This document shows, in pieces, positions 14,240-22,861 of a stretch of DNA of 22,875 nt; the first letter of the stretch is position 1, and every line of letters begins with the position of its first letter. The notes under the pieces are model-generated. The model ran no database searches, was not told the origin of the DNA, and saw only the letters and a program-made list of their open reading frames with translations. The translations under genes and the position numbers were made by a program. Source of the stretch: Deltaproteobacteria bacterium (lineage in GTDB: Bacteria; Desulfobacterota; DSM-4660; Desulfatiglandales; B25-G16); the NCBI GenBank assembly GCA_020348625.1, contig CP070752.1:2463500-2486374 (forward strand), in the 5' to 3' direction.

Positions 14240-14315
14240 TCTCCTCTTACCGCTGCTACTGAGGGTAAATCCTCGTAAGGAGACGGGCTGAGAAAACCAC
14301 GATCCGGTTGCCGGA
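14240..14315 (+). ncRNA. Candidate structured 5' leader of the aminomutase operon
   Basis: Downstream of the predicted P4 start, TCTCC-tc-TTAC (14240-14250) pairs with GTAA-GGAGA (14275-14283) around an inner hairpin GAGG-gtaaat-CCTC (14261-14274). A second hairpin, TCCGG-ttg-CCGGA, is at 14303-14315. The leader is unusually long at about 267 bases. I match it to no known riboswitch class, so it is listed only as a possible cis-acting RNA. Confidence 0.35.
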
Positions 14316-14488
14316 CTCGGGGGGAAGCATTCTAAGACAATGGATTTATCAGAGCAAAGGAATGGGGATAGTTAGCATTGGGATATATGAAGCCACGGGA
14401 ATTTGCAGGAACGTCAAGAACAGCCTTGCAAGGCTCGCGATTCCAGCGTTGGCCCGTTGACTTCTAGAAAAATGGGAGAACGTAATAA

Positions 14489-15814
14489 ATGACGAAAGAA
14501 ACAGTTAGTTCGGAGGATTTTGAGCCCCCGGGTACGCGCTGCGGACTCGGGGAATTGAAGCCAGACACAGTTATTGATTTTACACAGACAACCACACCCA
14601 GGGCAGAGGTCTTTTTTCGAAAAGGCCCCCAGATTCCAAGGTTCCGATCGAGCAGCCGGGCCTTGTTCTTCCGCAGGCGGTTCTTCCCGGACGCAACTGT
14701 CGCTGATTGGAACGATTGGCGGTGGCAGGTACGTCACCGGATCAGGAACATGGAAAACCTTGGCCGGATCCTTCAACTCTCAGAGGATGAGTGGACAAAG
14801 GATACATGCCCTGCCACACAGCTCCCCATTGCAATCACGCCTTACTATGCAAGCCTCCTTGAGAGGGACAATGCACAACAACCCCTCCGGCGTACCGTGG
14901 TGCCGGTAAACGCCGAGTCTCTCTGCTCACCCGGCGAGGCGATTGATCCTCTCGCCGAAGACCATGACAGCCCATTACCTGGTTTGGTGCACCGATATCC
15001 CGATCGCGTTCTTCTCTTGGCTACGGGCTTCTGCGCAACGTACTGCCGGTACTGCACACGTTCGCGCCTTGTGGGCAATGGAGGCAAACTGGCCTTTAAT
15101 AAAACACAATTGGACAACGCACTTGCCTATATTGAATCGCATTCCTCTGTCCGTGATGTCCTGATCTCAGGCGGGGATCCTTTGACCCTTTCGGACGAAA
15201 AGTTGGAATGGCTGCTCGCACGATTATACGGAATACGCCATGTGGAGTTTCTGCGGATAGGCACAAAGGTGCCTGTTGTTTTGCCACAGCGCATAACGCC
15301 CGCCCTTACCCGTATGCTCAAACGCTACCATCCGCTGTGGATGAGCATACACTTCACCCATCCCGATGAGCTGACTGTGGAGGTGGCGGAGGCGTGTGGG
15401 CGCCTTGCAGACGCCGGCATTCCTTTAGGCAGTCAAACCGTTCTTCTTGCGGGAGTCAACGACAATGTGGAGACCATGAGGAATTTGATGCATGGGCTCC
15501 TCCGGATACGGGTCAAGCCCTACTATCTCTATCAGTGTGACCCTATTTTGGGATCTGCCCATTTCAGAACTCCCGTAGAAAAAGGTATAGAGATTATCGA
15601 GGGATTGCGAGGTCACACCACGGGGTATGCGGTGCCAACTTACGTGATCGACGCCCCCGGAGGCGGCGGTAAGATCCCGATCTTCCCGGAATCCCTTGTT
15701 GGGCGGGATGGAGATGACCTTCTGCTCAAGAACTACCAGGGCCGTCTCTATCGGTATCCGGATCCAGGCGGCATGGCGGCGGGACAACAGCCTTTCAACC
15801 TTTACTTACATTAA
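14489..15814 (+). CDS. kamA: KamA-family radical SAM lysine 2,3-aminomutase-like enzyme
   Basis: The 441-aa protein has the radical SAM cluster motif C-x3-C-x2-C at Cys182, Cys186 and Cys189, SAM-binding SGGDPL (227-232), and the PLP lysine Lys395 in APGGGGKIP. It keeps Asp351 (YQCD) and Asp388 (VIDAP), which correspond to Asp293 and Asp330 that bind the epsilon-amino group in the clostridial lysine enzyme. Glutamate aminomutases lack these, so L-lysine to L-beta-lysine is the likely reaction. It differs in a 55-residue N-terminal extension rich in basic and aromatic residues, and in ending without the C-terminal cysteine cluster that binds zinc in the clostridial enzyme. It is first in a five-gene operon under P4; GGGAG precedes the ATG. 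Confidence 0.9.
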   Translation: MTKETVSSEDFEPPGTRCGLGELKPDTVIDFTQTTTPRAEVFFRKGPQIPRFRSSSRALFFRRRFFPDATVADWNDWRWQVRHRIRNMENLGRILQLSEDEWTKDTCPATQLPIAITPYYASLLERDNAQQPLRRTVVPVNAESLCSPGEAIDPLAEDHDSPLPGLVHRYPDRVLLLATGFCATYCRYCTRSRLVGNGGKLAFNKTQLDNALAYIESHSSVRDVLISGGDPLTLSDEKLEWLLARLYGIRHVEFLRIGTKVPVVLPQRITPALTRMLKRYHPLWMSIHFTHPDELTVEVAEACGRLADAGIPLGSQTVLLAGVNDNVETMRNLMHGLLRIRVKPYYLYQCDPILGSAHFRTPVEKGIEIIEGLRGHTTGYAVPTYVIDAPGGGGKIPIFPESLVGRDGDDLLLKNYQGRLYRYPDPGGMAAGQQPFNLYLH

Positions 15815-15826
15815 GGAAATGGAGAG

Positions 15827-16846
15827 ATGATGAGCATAGGATTGACATATGATCTCCGCGATGACTACCTCGCTGAGGGATTTAGCGAAGATGATACGGC
15901 CGAGTTCGATCGCGAGGACACCATTCAAGCCATTCAGCAAACCTTGCAAGATCTGGGTTATGAGACAGATCGCATCGGTAATATCAAGCAACTTACAAGG
16001 CGTCTGGCCGCCGGAGACCGGTGGGACATGGTTTTTAACATTGCCGAAGGCTTCAGGGGCTTTGGCCGAGAGGCACAAGTGCCGGCGCTGTTGGATGCTT
16101 ATGAGATACCTTATACTTTTTCCGATCCTTTGGTGCTGTGCCTCACCCTTCATAAGGCTATGACCAAGGCAGTGGTCCGCGACCTCGGCATCCCCACTCC
16201 GGATTTCCGCGTGGTCGAAAGCATGTCTGACCTGGAACTGTTTGATCTTCCGTTCCCCGTCTTTGCCAAACCAGTCGCTGAAGGCACCAGCAAGGGAATT
16301 ACCGCCGCATCCAAGATCTGGAGCAAAAACCAGCTCATATCCGTGTGCGCCAGGTCTTTGTTCGCGTACAAACAACCGGTTCTCGTGGAGGCCTTTTTGC
16401 CCGGGAGGGAGTTTACCGTGGGGATCGTGGGCACGGGAAAAGACGCGACAGCCATAGGGGTTATGGAGGTTATCCTCCGAGACACTGCCGAGCCCGACGT
16501 TTACTCTTACCAGAATAAGGAAAGATGTGAGGAATTCGTTGAGTATCGTCTGGCCAAGGATGCCGTGGCAGAAAAGGCCAAGGAGCTTGCGCTGGCGGTA
16601 TGGCACGGAATTGGCTGTAGGGATGCAGGGCGCGTTGACATACGGGCTGACGTGAATGCGGTTCCAAACTTCATGGAAGTTAATCCGCTGGCAGGCCTGC
16701 ACCCGCAACACTCCGACCTCCCCATCATCGCCAACCTGGTAGGCATACCTTACCGGTCGCTTCTGGAAGCAATCCTAGACTCCGCTTTTGCCCGTGTCCA
16801 AGGGAGCGAATACAGAGAAGATCTGTCCGCTTATATGAGAAGATGA
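15827..16846 (+). CDS. ATP-grasp ligase 1 (D-Ala-D-Ala ligase-like)
   Basis: The 339-aa protein shows the ATP-grasp fold of the D-alanine ligase type. It has an N-terminal lobe with MVFNIAEGFRGFGRE (68-82), a central nucleotide-binding strand FPVFAKPVAEGTSKGI (143-158), LVEAFLPGREFTVGI (186-200), and the metal/ATP end motif GRVDIRADVN...FMEVNPLAG (268-290). Such enzymes form amide bonds through an acylphosphate; here the partner is probably not D-alanine, since it lies next to an aminomutase. It begins 12 bases after kamA stops, and its end overlaps the second ligase (ATGA). A beta-lysine substrate is inference from context. Confidence 0.87.
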   Translation: MMSIGLTYDLRDDYLAEGFSEDDTAEFDREDTIQAIQQTLQDLGYETDRIGNIKQLTRRLAAGDRWDMVFNIAEGFRGFGREAQVPALLDAYEIPYTFSDPLVLCLTLHKAMTKAVVRDLGIPTPDFRVVESMSDLELFDLPFPVFAKPVAEGTSKGITAASKIWSKNQLISVCARSLFAYKQPVLVEAFLPGREFTVGIVGTGKDATAIGVMEVILRDTAEPDVYSYQNKERCEEFVEYRLAKDAVAEKAKELALAVWHGIGCRDAGRVDIRADVNAVPNFMEVNPLAGLHPQHSDLPIIANLVGIPYRSLLEAILDSAFARVQGSEYREDLSAYMRR

Positions 16847-17841
16847 TAGGTGTGGTCCACAACGTGCCGGTTCCGGCCGGTCATGCCTTTGCAGAGGCAT
16901 CCCTGGATATCCTCACGCAAGTTGAGGCAATAGAAAAGGCCCTCCAAGAGCTGGGGTATCCGTCGGTTAGCATCCCCTTTACAAGGGATGTCAGCGCTTT
17001 CATGCAAAAGTTGAAGAAATCGAGGGCAGAGATGGCGATCAACCTTTGTGAGAGCCTTGACGATGACCCTCGATTTGTCGCGCATCCCGCTGCTGTGCTT
17101 GAGCTATTGGGCATCCCTTTTTCGGGTTCGCCCTCTCAAGCCCTCATGCTTACAACGGACAAAGTGATCACAAAATGCCTGCTGAGGGCCAACGGAATCA
17201 GAACACCCGAATATCTGATTTGCGATGATGCAGGTAACTTTGACCCCCACGTTCTGAGGTTCCCGGTCATCGTTAAGCCAGTCCTTCAAGATGCCAGCAT
17301 TGGCATAGATCAAGAGTCAATTTTTAAGGATAGGGGTGAACTCGAGAAAGGGGTCAAGGAATTCTTCGATCGATTCGGCACCCTTCTGGTTGAGGAGTAT
17401 GTGGCAGGACGGGAGTTTAATGTCTCCATTTTCGGATACCCGTCACCGAGGGTCCTTCCCTTAGCAGAGATCGATTTTTCCGAATTTCCTCCAGAACTCT
17501 ACCCTATTGTAGGATACAGGGCCAAGTGGGACGCCTCTACCTTCGAATACCTTCATACGCCAAGAGCGTTTCCGCAAGATCTTTCACCGGTCTTGCAACA
17601 AAGGATTGAGGCAACAGCCATCACATGTTTTAAGCTCCTTATGCTCAGGGATTATGGGCGGGTTGACATGCGGGTCGATGACCACGGGCAAATCCATGTG
17701 CTCGAGGTTAATGCCAACCCTTGCCTGAGCCCCGACGCAGGCTTTGCAGCTGCTGTGGGAGAAGCCGGCATGACGTATTCGGAGATGGTAGGGGCGCTCG
17801 TTGGTTTCACGGCGCAGAGATCAAAGATGAAGGAACCGTGA
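16843..17841 (+). CDS. ATP-grasp ligase 2 (D-Ala-D-Ala ligase-like)
   Basis: The 332-aa protein is a second ATP-grasp ligase, clearly related to ligase 1 but distinct. It has INLCESLDDDPRFVAHPA (66-83), FPVIVKPVLQDASIG (140-154), LLVEEYVAGREFNVSI (181-196) and the end motif YGRVDMRVDD...VLEVNANP (271-293). Both ligases keep the acidic and asparagine residues needed for ATP and magnesium, so both look active. It starts in an ATGA overlap with ligase 1 and ends in a GTGA overlap with the acetyltransferase. Two successive ligases in one operon suggest two amide bonds or two alternative partners. The substrate is unknown. Confidence 0.87.
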   Translation: MIGVVHNVPVPAGHAFAEASLDILTQVEAIEKALQELGYPSVSIPFTRDVSAFMQKLKKSRAEMAINLCESLDDDPRFVAHPAAVLELLGIPFSGSPSQALMLTTDKVITKCLLRANGIRTPEYLICDDAGNFDPHVLRFPVIVKPVLQDASIGIDQESIFKDRGELEKGVKEFFDRFGTLLVEEYVAGREFNVSIFGYPSPRVLPLAEIDFSEFPPELYPIVGYRAKWDASTFEYLHTPRAFPQDLSPVLQQRIEATAITCFKLLMLRDYGRVDMRVDDHGQIHVLEVNANPCLSPDAGFAAAVGEAGMTYSEMVGALVGFTAQRSKMKEP

Positions 17842-18323
17842 AAATCAGGCCTCTAAAAACCCATAATAAGAAAGAGGTATCGAGGCTTCTCAGGCAGGCC
17901 AAAACCTTTAACGACCAGGAAGTCCGGGTGGCCCTGGAGGTTGTGGATGAGGCGCTTCGTCGACCTGAGAAAGGTGATTACTGCGCTTTCTGTATCCTCA
18001 ATAGTGATGGCACTCTTGCAGGATTCATCTGTTTCGGCCCTATCCCGATGACCGAGGGTTGTTATGATCTTTACTGGATCGTTGTCGATAAGGCGTTCTC
18101 GAGAAGGGGGGTCGGAGGAAAGCTCCTTGAATTCATGGAGGATTTCGTTATTAAGAAAGGGGCCAGGCGCATCTACGTGGATACCTCCTCAACACCGCCC
18201 TACGAGCCCGCCAGGGCCTTATATGAGAAGCACGGCTATCGCGTGGTAGGCTTGCTTGAAGACTTTTACCGGAAAGGTGATCACAAGGTGCTCTTCATGA
18301 AGGAGGTTACAGAGGGTGTATAG
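17838..18323 (+). CDS. GNAT-family N-acetyltransferase
   Basis: The 161-aa protein has a full GNAT core: an N-terminal strand KIRPLKTHNKKEV, strand 4 with YDLYWIVVDKAFSRRGVGGKLL (76-97) including the acetyl-CoA pyrophosphate loop RRGVGG, and the C-terminal ARALYEKHGYRVVG (125-138). GTG at 17838 is the start because AAGGA precedes it and it overlaps the stop of ligase 2; the upstream frame would run far into that gene. In archaea and some bacteria, lysine aminomutase (AblA) pairs with an acetyltransferase (AblB) to make N-epsilon-acetyl-beta-lysine, an osmolyte. This gene may act similarly, on beta-lysine or on a ligated product. The last eight bases overlap the next gene. Confidence 0.88.
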   Translation: MKIRPLKTHNKKEVSRLLRQAKTFNDQEVRVALEVVDEALRRPEKGDYCAFCILNSDGTLAGFICFGPIPMTEGCYDLYWIVVDKAFSRRGVGGKLLEFMEDFVIKKGARRIYVDTSSTPPYEPARALYEKHGYRVVGLLEDFYRKGDHKVLFMKEVTEGV

Positions 18324-19740
18324 GGAAAAGGTAGCATCTTCTCGGTTAGAGAAGATCTATACGGCCATCGATGACAGGTTTTCTGAACATCTGGAGGGAT
18401 GCAAAGCCTTTCTGCGACAGAAGAGCGTATCGGCCACGGGAGAAGGAATCCGTGAGACCGCCGAGTGGATTGGGCGCTCTATTGAGGAATTGGGGGGTAA
18501 GGTGACTTTCTGGGGCAACCCATCCTTTCCCATTGTTTACGGCCGTCTGGACAAGGGGTATCCAAAGACATTGATCATATATGGCATGTACGATGTTCAG
18601 CCTGCTGAGGAGCCTAATTGGGTTAGTCCGCCCTTCGCAGCTGAAAGCCATAATCTTCCGGGTATTGGGGAATGCATCATAGCGCGAGGCGCTGTAAACT
18701 CGAAAGGGGCCTTGTGGGGCCTGTTCAACGTGCTTAAAACAATCAATGAGGAAGACGATATACCGCTGAATCTTATATTCACCATTGAAGGAGAAGAGGA
18801 AATTGGGAGTCCTCAGTTCGAGGATTTTATCCTCCGCCATCGGGAACAGCTCAGAGGAGATGGGGTTGTCGACTTTGATTTTTCTCAAGACACGAGGGGT
18901 AAAGTCTCCATGCACCTCGGTCTCAAGGGAATTGTGTACCTGGACCTCATTTGTCGTGGAGGCAGGCGAGGTGGACCCACGGAAACCTCCCTCCATGGAT
19001 CTGTCAGCGCCTGGATATCATCGCCGGTATGGCGGTTAATTCATGCACTGGGCTCATTAACGGATAATAAGGAGAACATAAAAATTCAGGGCTTTTATGA
19101 CAATGTTTCGCCGCCGAGCAAAGAGGATTTAAGGCTCCTCTATAAGCTGGAAAAGAGCTTTGATGAAAAGGCATTTCTCAAGGAGATGAAGAGCCTCTGT
19201 TTCAAACACGACCGGCACGGGATCGATCTACTCAAGAGAGGGCTCTATTCCCCGATTATAAATATAAATGGATTTCATGCAGGTTACGATGGGTCCGGTA
19301 CCAAGACTGTTTTGCCCAGGCGGGCCAGTGCGAAGATCGATATCCGTTTTGGCCCAAAGATGGAGCCCGAAGAGGTTGTGGAGAAGTTTACAAGGCACCT
19401 TCTGAGCCAAGGTTTTGACGACATCGAGGTAAAGGTAAGGGACTCCTACACCTGGTCTAAGACAAACTACAATGAGCATGCTGTTCAGCAGATGATCCAT
19501 GCCTATCGCCTTCACGGAACAGAACCGGAGGTATGGCCTATCGCCACGTGGGCAGCGCCCTATTTTGTCTTTTCAAGGATCCTAGCCCTGCCAGTTGTCT
19601 CAGGCGGGCTCGGGCACGGTGGAAGACAGCATGTGGCCAACGAATATATGAGCGTGAAGGGTTTTAGGGATTTCGAGAAGTTCGCAGCTACCTTTCTGTA
19701 CCTCATGTCCAGTGAATCCAGCCAGATTGGGTTCACGTGA
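18316..19740 (+). CDS. M20-family peptidase-like protein with altered metal site
   Basis: The 474-aa protein has the M20/carnosinase-like arrangement: IIYGMYDVQPAEEPNW (87-102), ARGAVNSKG (123-131), EGEEEIGS (158-165), an insertion domain starting near residue 205, and GGRQHVANEY near residue 439. In working M20 enzymes the first motif is YGHxDVQP and the second GRGxxDDKG; here the metal-binding His is Met91 and the bridging Asp is Asn128. The Glu-Glu pair (161-162) and the last His remain. It may be a non-peptidase with a different chemistry or a binding protein. AAGGAGG precedes a GTG start that overlaps the acetyltransferase end, placing it last in the operon. Confidence 0.85.
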   Translation: MYREKVASSRLEKIYTAIDDRFSEHLEGCKAFLRQKSVSATGEGIRETAEWIGRSIEELGGKVTFWGNPSFPIVYGRLDKGYPKTLIIYGMYDVQPAEEPNWVSPPFAAESHNLPGIGECIIARGAVNSKGALWGLFNVLKTINEEDDIPLNLIFTIEGEEEIGSPQFEDFILRHREQLRGDGVVDFDFSQDTRGKVSMHLGLKGIVYLDLICRGGRRGGPTETSLHGSVSAWISSPVWRLIHALGSLTDNKENIKIQGFYDNVSPPSKEDLRLLYKLEKSFDEKAFLKEMKSLCFKHDRHGIDLLKRGLYSPIININGFHAGYDGSGTKTVLPRRASAKIDIRFGPKMEPEEVVEKFTRHLLSQGFDDIEVKVRDSYTWSKTNYNEHAVQQMIHAYRLHGTEPEVWPIATWAAPYFVFSRILALPVVSGGLGHGGRQHVANEYMSVKGFRDFEKFAATFLYLMSSESSQIGFT

Positions 19741-20110
19741 AACCCGCATTTCGTCCTTTCTTGCGCTGCGCCCTTGACTGAGCTTTCTCTGGGGGAATCG
19801 TATATTAGGATAGTAGATCCCAATCTACTGTTGGCGCAGCTAAGCTCCTGCGACCTCTTTTTTGCCTTGAGCCTTCTCTGCATTGCAAGATCACTTTTTG
19901 CAAAGGACCCCCGTTTTTGTTAGTATGGCAATAAGGATCAGGGCATAGAATTTGCTTCAAGAATAGAAGTTTGCTCCATGATACGCGAGCGTCTAAAAGA
20001 AATATTCGACAAAACACGTGAAAAGAAATATATCCATACCCCTTAGGATGACGTAGTTCGGGAATCAAGCAACAATCGAAAACTAATTTCGAACAGATAA
20101 AGGCCCCTTT
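19741..20110. other. Intergenic region between the M20-like gene and glucan phosphorylase
   Basis: The 370 bases hold a perfect hairpin AGTAGAT-ccca-ATCTACT (19812-19829) without a T-run. They also hold a weak sigma-54-like match at 19941-19955 that lacks the upstream elements of the other promoters. No convincing gene was found. Confidence 0.4.
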
Positions 20111-22663
20111 ATGAAGGCAAAGATCAAATATAGTGTCGTCCCCAATCTTCCCCCACAACTGGAGGTCTTAAGGAGTTTGGCCTATAACCTCTGCTTTAGT
20201 TGGAAGGATGAAATTCGAGCCCTGTTTCAGCGGATTGATCCCGGTCTGTGGGTCGATTGCGGTCGCAACCCGGTCCTGATGTTGGGTCTGGTCAGTCAAG
20301 ATCGGCTGAATGAGCTATCACAGGATCATGGATTTCTGGCACAGTTGGAGCAGGTAGGTCGGAATTTTGACCGTTACCTCTCTCAGCCTCGTATCCAGGC
20401 GGGGGATTATTCACCGGAGGTGCCCTTTCAGGTCGCTTACTTCTCTGCCGAATTCGGGCTGAGCGAGTGTCTGCCTATCTATTCCGGGGGAATGGGGGCG
20501 CTATCCGGTGACCACCTCAAATCGGCGAGCGATTTGAACCTGCCGCTCGTGGGTGTAGGCCTTCTGTATCAGGAGGGCTATTTCAGCCAGTATCTCACCT
20601 CTGATGGCTGGCAAATGGAGAAATACCAGCCGAATGACTTCGCCAATATGCCGGTGAGTCCCGTCCACAATGCAAGGGGTAAGCCGCTTACCGTTTCGGT
20701 AGACCTTAAGGGCACGCCGGTTCATATCGCAATCTGGCGTATCGATGTGGGGAGAGTACCATTGTATATGCTTGACACCAATGTCGAAAAGAATCCGCCT
20801 GAGTTCCGCCAGACAACGGCCCAGCTCTATGGGGGTGACCGTGAAATGCGGCTCAGACAAGAAATTGTCTTGGGCATCGGCGGCATCAGGGCACTCAAGG
20901 CCCTTGGAATCGAGCCCACGGTCATCCACATCAATGAAGGTCATTCGGCATTTTCGGCCCTTGAGCGAATCAATGTTTTGAGAAAGGAAAAGGGCCTGTC
21001 GTTTGATGCGGCGCGGGAGATTATCCTGGCCAGTACCGTTTTTACGACCCATACCCCGGTACCTGCCGGCAATGACACCTTTGATCCAGAGCTTATTCGG
21101 GCCTACTTCGAGGAATACGTCAAAGAGCTGGGCATCAGCTTTAAAGTCCTGTTAGGTTACGGACGTCTGGACTTTCGAGATGACACAGAACCCTTCGGCA
21201 TGAGCACCCTCGCCCTGAGATTGTCCGCTCACAGCAATGGAGTAAGTCGTCTGCACGGGCGCACGTCAAAAGAGCTATGGAAAAAGGTCTGGCACCATCA
21301 TCCGGTTGAGGATGTACCGATTGACTACATAACCAACGGCATTCACGTTCCCACCTGGATTTCGGGTGATCTGGCGCGGCTCTTCGACCGGTACCTTGGT
21401 GCCGATTGGGCCGAAGATCCGGACAATGAGCGCGTGTGGGAACAGGTAGAAAAAGTCACCAATGCCGAGCTGTGGCGGACCCACGAGCGGTGCCGAGAAT
21501 ACCTAATCGGCTTCACCCGGCGCCGTCTCGCCGAGCAACTCACGAGCCAAGGGGTATCCATGACCGATGTCCAGGCCGCAAGCGAGGTCCTCAGCCCGGA
21601 TGCGCTCACCATTGGCTTTGCCCGCCGCTTTGCAACTTACAAGAGGGCAACACTCCTGTTTAGAGATCCAGACCGGTTAGACCAAGTTCTCAACCATCCG
21701 AAGCGCCCGGCTCAGATCATCATTGCAGGCAAGGCTCACCCGCAGGACAACGAAGGCAAGGAGTTCATACAACATATCGTCCACCTTACTCGGCAGGAGC
21801 GCTTTCGCCGCCGCGTGGTCTTTCTTGAGGATTACAACATGTACGTTGCCAAGCGCCTGGTCTCAGGGAGCGACCTCTGGCTGAATACGCCCCGCCGGCC
21901 CTTGGAGGCGTGTGGCACGAGCGGTATGAAGGCGCTGGCAAATGGCTCGCTCAACCTCAGCGTGTTAGACGGCTGGTGGGATGAGGCATATCAGCGCGAC
22001 ATTGGCTGGTCCGTTGGTCATGGGGAAGTCTATCAGGACCATGCGGCCCAGGATGACATTGAGAGTCGCGAACTTTACAACCTCCTTGAAGAGCAAGTTG
22101 TCCCCCTCTTCTACCAGCGGGGACCCGATGGGATACCCCGCGGCTGGGTTGATAAGTTGAGGGCCGGCCTGCAGCGCCTTGCCCCTTTCTTCAACTCCCA
22201 TCGAATGGTGCAAGACTATGCAAGCCGGTACTACCTGCCCTGTTCGAAACGGTACCATACGTTATGCAGCAACGATTTCAGCGGCGCAAAGGACTTGGCG
22301 GCCTGGAGACAGAAGCTCATGACCAGCTGGCACGAGGTTTCCGTAGCGGGAATTACCTCTCGGGATGGCTTGGAGATGTCCGTCGGAAACGAGATCGACG
22401 CAGTGGCCCGGGTGAGACTTGGGGCCCTTTCGCCGGAGGACGTAACGGTAGAAGCATACTACGGGCGTCTGGACCCAAATGGGGACTTCCTTGAGCGGGA
22501 AACCGCTACCCTGGAAGCTACCGACTCTGCAGATGGTGTATTTACCTTTAGCGGCACAATTCCATGCACCAGAACGGGCCGCTACGGCTTTACGGTGCGG
22601 GTTACACCCAGCCACAAGAGGCTTGAAAACCGTTTCGTCATGGGCCTCGTCACCTGGGCGTGA
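20111..22663 (+). CDS. glgP: Alpha-glucan (glycogen/maltodextrin) phosphorylase
   Basis: The 850-aa protein belongs to GT35 of the alpha-glucan phosphorylase type (TIGR02094-like). It begins with the DUF3417-like segment PNLPPQLEVLRSLAYNLCFSW and has the YFSAEFGLSECLPIYSGGMG glucan-end motif near residue 115, and EGHSAFSALER. The PLP lysine is Lys607 in GTSGMKALANGS. The C-terminal 120 residues form a beta-rich domain common in this subgroup. It cleaves alpha-1,4-glucan with phosphate, giving glucose-1-phosphate in the cytoplasm. AAAGG lies eight bases before the ATG. It is separated by 370 bases from the aminomutase operon and shows no dyad sites upstream, so it is probably a separate unit. 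Confidence 0.95.
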   Translation: MKAKIKYSVVPNLPPQLEVLRSLAYNLCFSWKDEIRALFQRIDPGLWVDCGRNPVLMLGLVSQDRLNELSQDHGFLAQLEQVGRNFDRYLSQPRIQAGDYSPEVPFQVAYFSAEFGLSECLPIYSGGMGALSGDHLKSASDLNLPLVGVGLLYQEGYFSQYLTSDGWQMEKYQPNDFANMPVSPVHNARGKPLTVSVDLKGTPVHIAIWRIDVGRVPLYMLDTNVEKNPPEFRQTTAQLYGGDREMRLRQEIVLGIGGIRALKALGIEPTVIHINEGHSAFSALERINVLRKEKGLSFDAAREIILASTVFTTHTPVPAGNDTFDPELIRAYFEEYVKELGISFKVLLGYGRLDFRDDTEPFGMSTLALRLSAHSNGVSRLHGRTSKELWKKVWHHHPVEDVPIDYITNGIHVPTWISGDLARLFDRYLGADWAEDPDNERVWEQVEKVTNAELWRTHERCREYLIGFTRRRLAEQLTSQGVSMTDVQAASEVLSPDALTIGFARRFATYKRATLLFRDPDRLDQVLNHPKRPAQIIIAGKAHPQDNEGKEFIQHIVHLTRQERFRRRVVFLEDYNMYVAKRLVSGSDLWLNTPRRPLEACGTSGMKALANGSLNLSVLDGWWDEAYQRDIGWSVGHGEVYQDHAAQDDIESRELYNLLEEQVVPLFYQRGPDGIPRGWVDKLRAGLQRLAPFFNSHRMVQDYASRYYLPCSKRYHTLCSNDFSGAKDLAAWRQKLMTSWHEVSVAGITSRDGLEMSVGNEIDAVARVRLGALSPEDVTVEAYYGRLDPNGDFLERETATLEATDSADGVFTFSGTIPCTRTGRYGFTVRVTPSHKRLENRFVMGLVTWA

Positions 22664-22670
22664 TCCCCGC

Positions 22671-22790
22671 GCTCTTCGCTAGCTCCTTCGATTCATGAGA
22701 TCTGTGAAAACGGGGTAGAGATCCTCCCGCAGCCTCAGCAAGAGGTGATTGCCCAGCGCCCGTGCAAATCTGTCATCTCCGTGAGGTCTT
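22671..22790 (-). pseudogene. Possible remnant of a coding region, minus strand
   Basis: The minus-strand frame encodes GDDRFARALGNHLLLRL and a following REDLYPVFTDLM segment ending in TAG. It reads like real helical protein but is closed upstream by a stop and has no start. It could be a gene relic or chance; I do not recognise it. Confidence 0.15.
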
Positions 22791-22832
22791 ATCTACATCA
22801 AGCTTGCTAACGTCAACAGTTTTGTTTTGCTA

Positions 22833-22861
22833 TTGACACAGCTTATTTTCGAATTTATGAT
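22833..22861 (+). promoter_or_regulatory. Sigma-70-type promoter pointing out of the right edge
   Basis: TTGACA (22833-22838), a 17-base spacer and TATGAT (22856-22861) are a near-consensus housekeeping promoter. It should transcribe a gene that starts beyond the window. Confidence 0.7.

Noticed and set aside
14287..14293. CTGAGA in the aminomutase leader, suggesting a TPP riboswitch
   Set aside because: The rest of the TPP core (ACCTGATC and paired arms) is absent.
14362..14460. A 32-aa leader ORF whose end (NVKNSLARLAIPA) recalls the start of HisH-type amidotransferases
   Set aside because: The similarity needs a four-residue gap, the ribosome site is only one base from the ATG, and no rest of a HisH gene follows.
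15806..16711. A 301-aa open frame on the minus strand
   Set aside because: It is antisense to ATP-grasp ligase 1, has no recognisable domain, and the plus-strand frame has clear motifs and operon overlaps.
19941..19955. Sigma-54-like match GGGCAT-agaat-TTGC upstream of the glucan phosphorylase gene
   Set aside because: No activator dyad lies 71 bp upstream and no IHF-like element lies 19 bp upstream, unlike the five accepted promoters; two bases also deviate in the -24 box.
19978..20046. A 22-aa frame beginning MIRERLKEIFDKTREKK
   Set aside because: Too short, with no ribosome site and no context.
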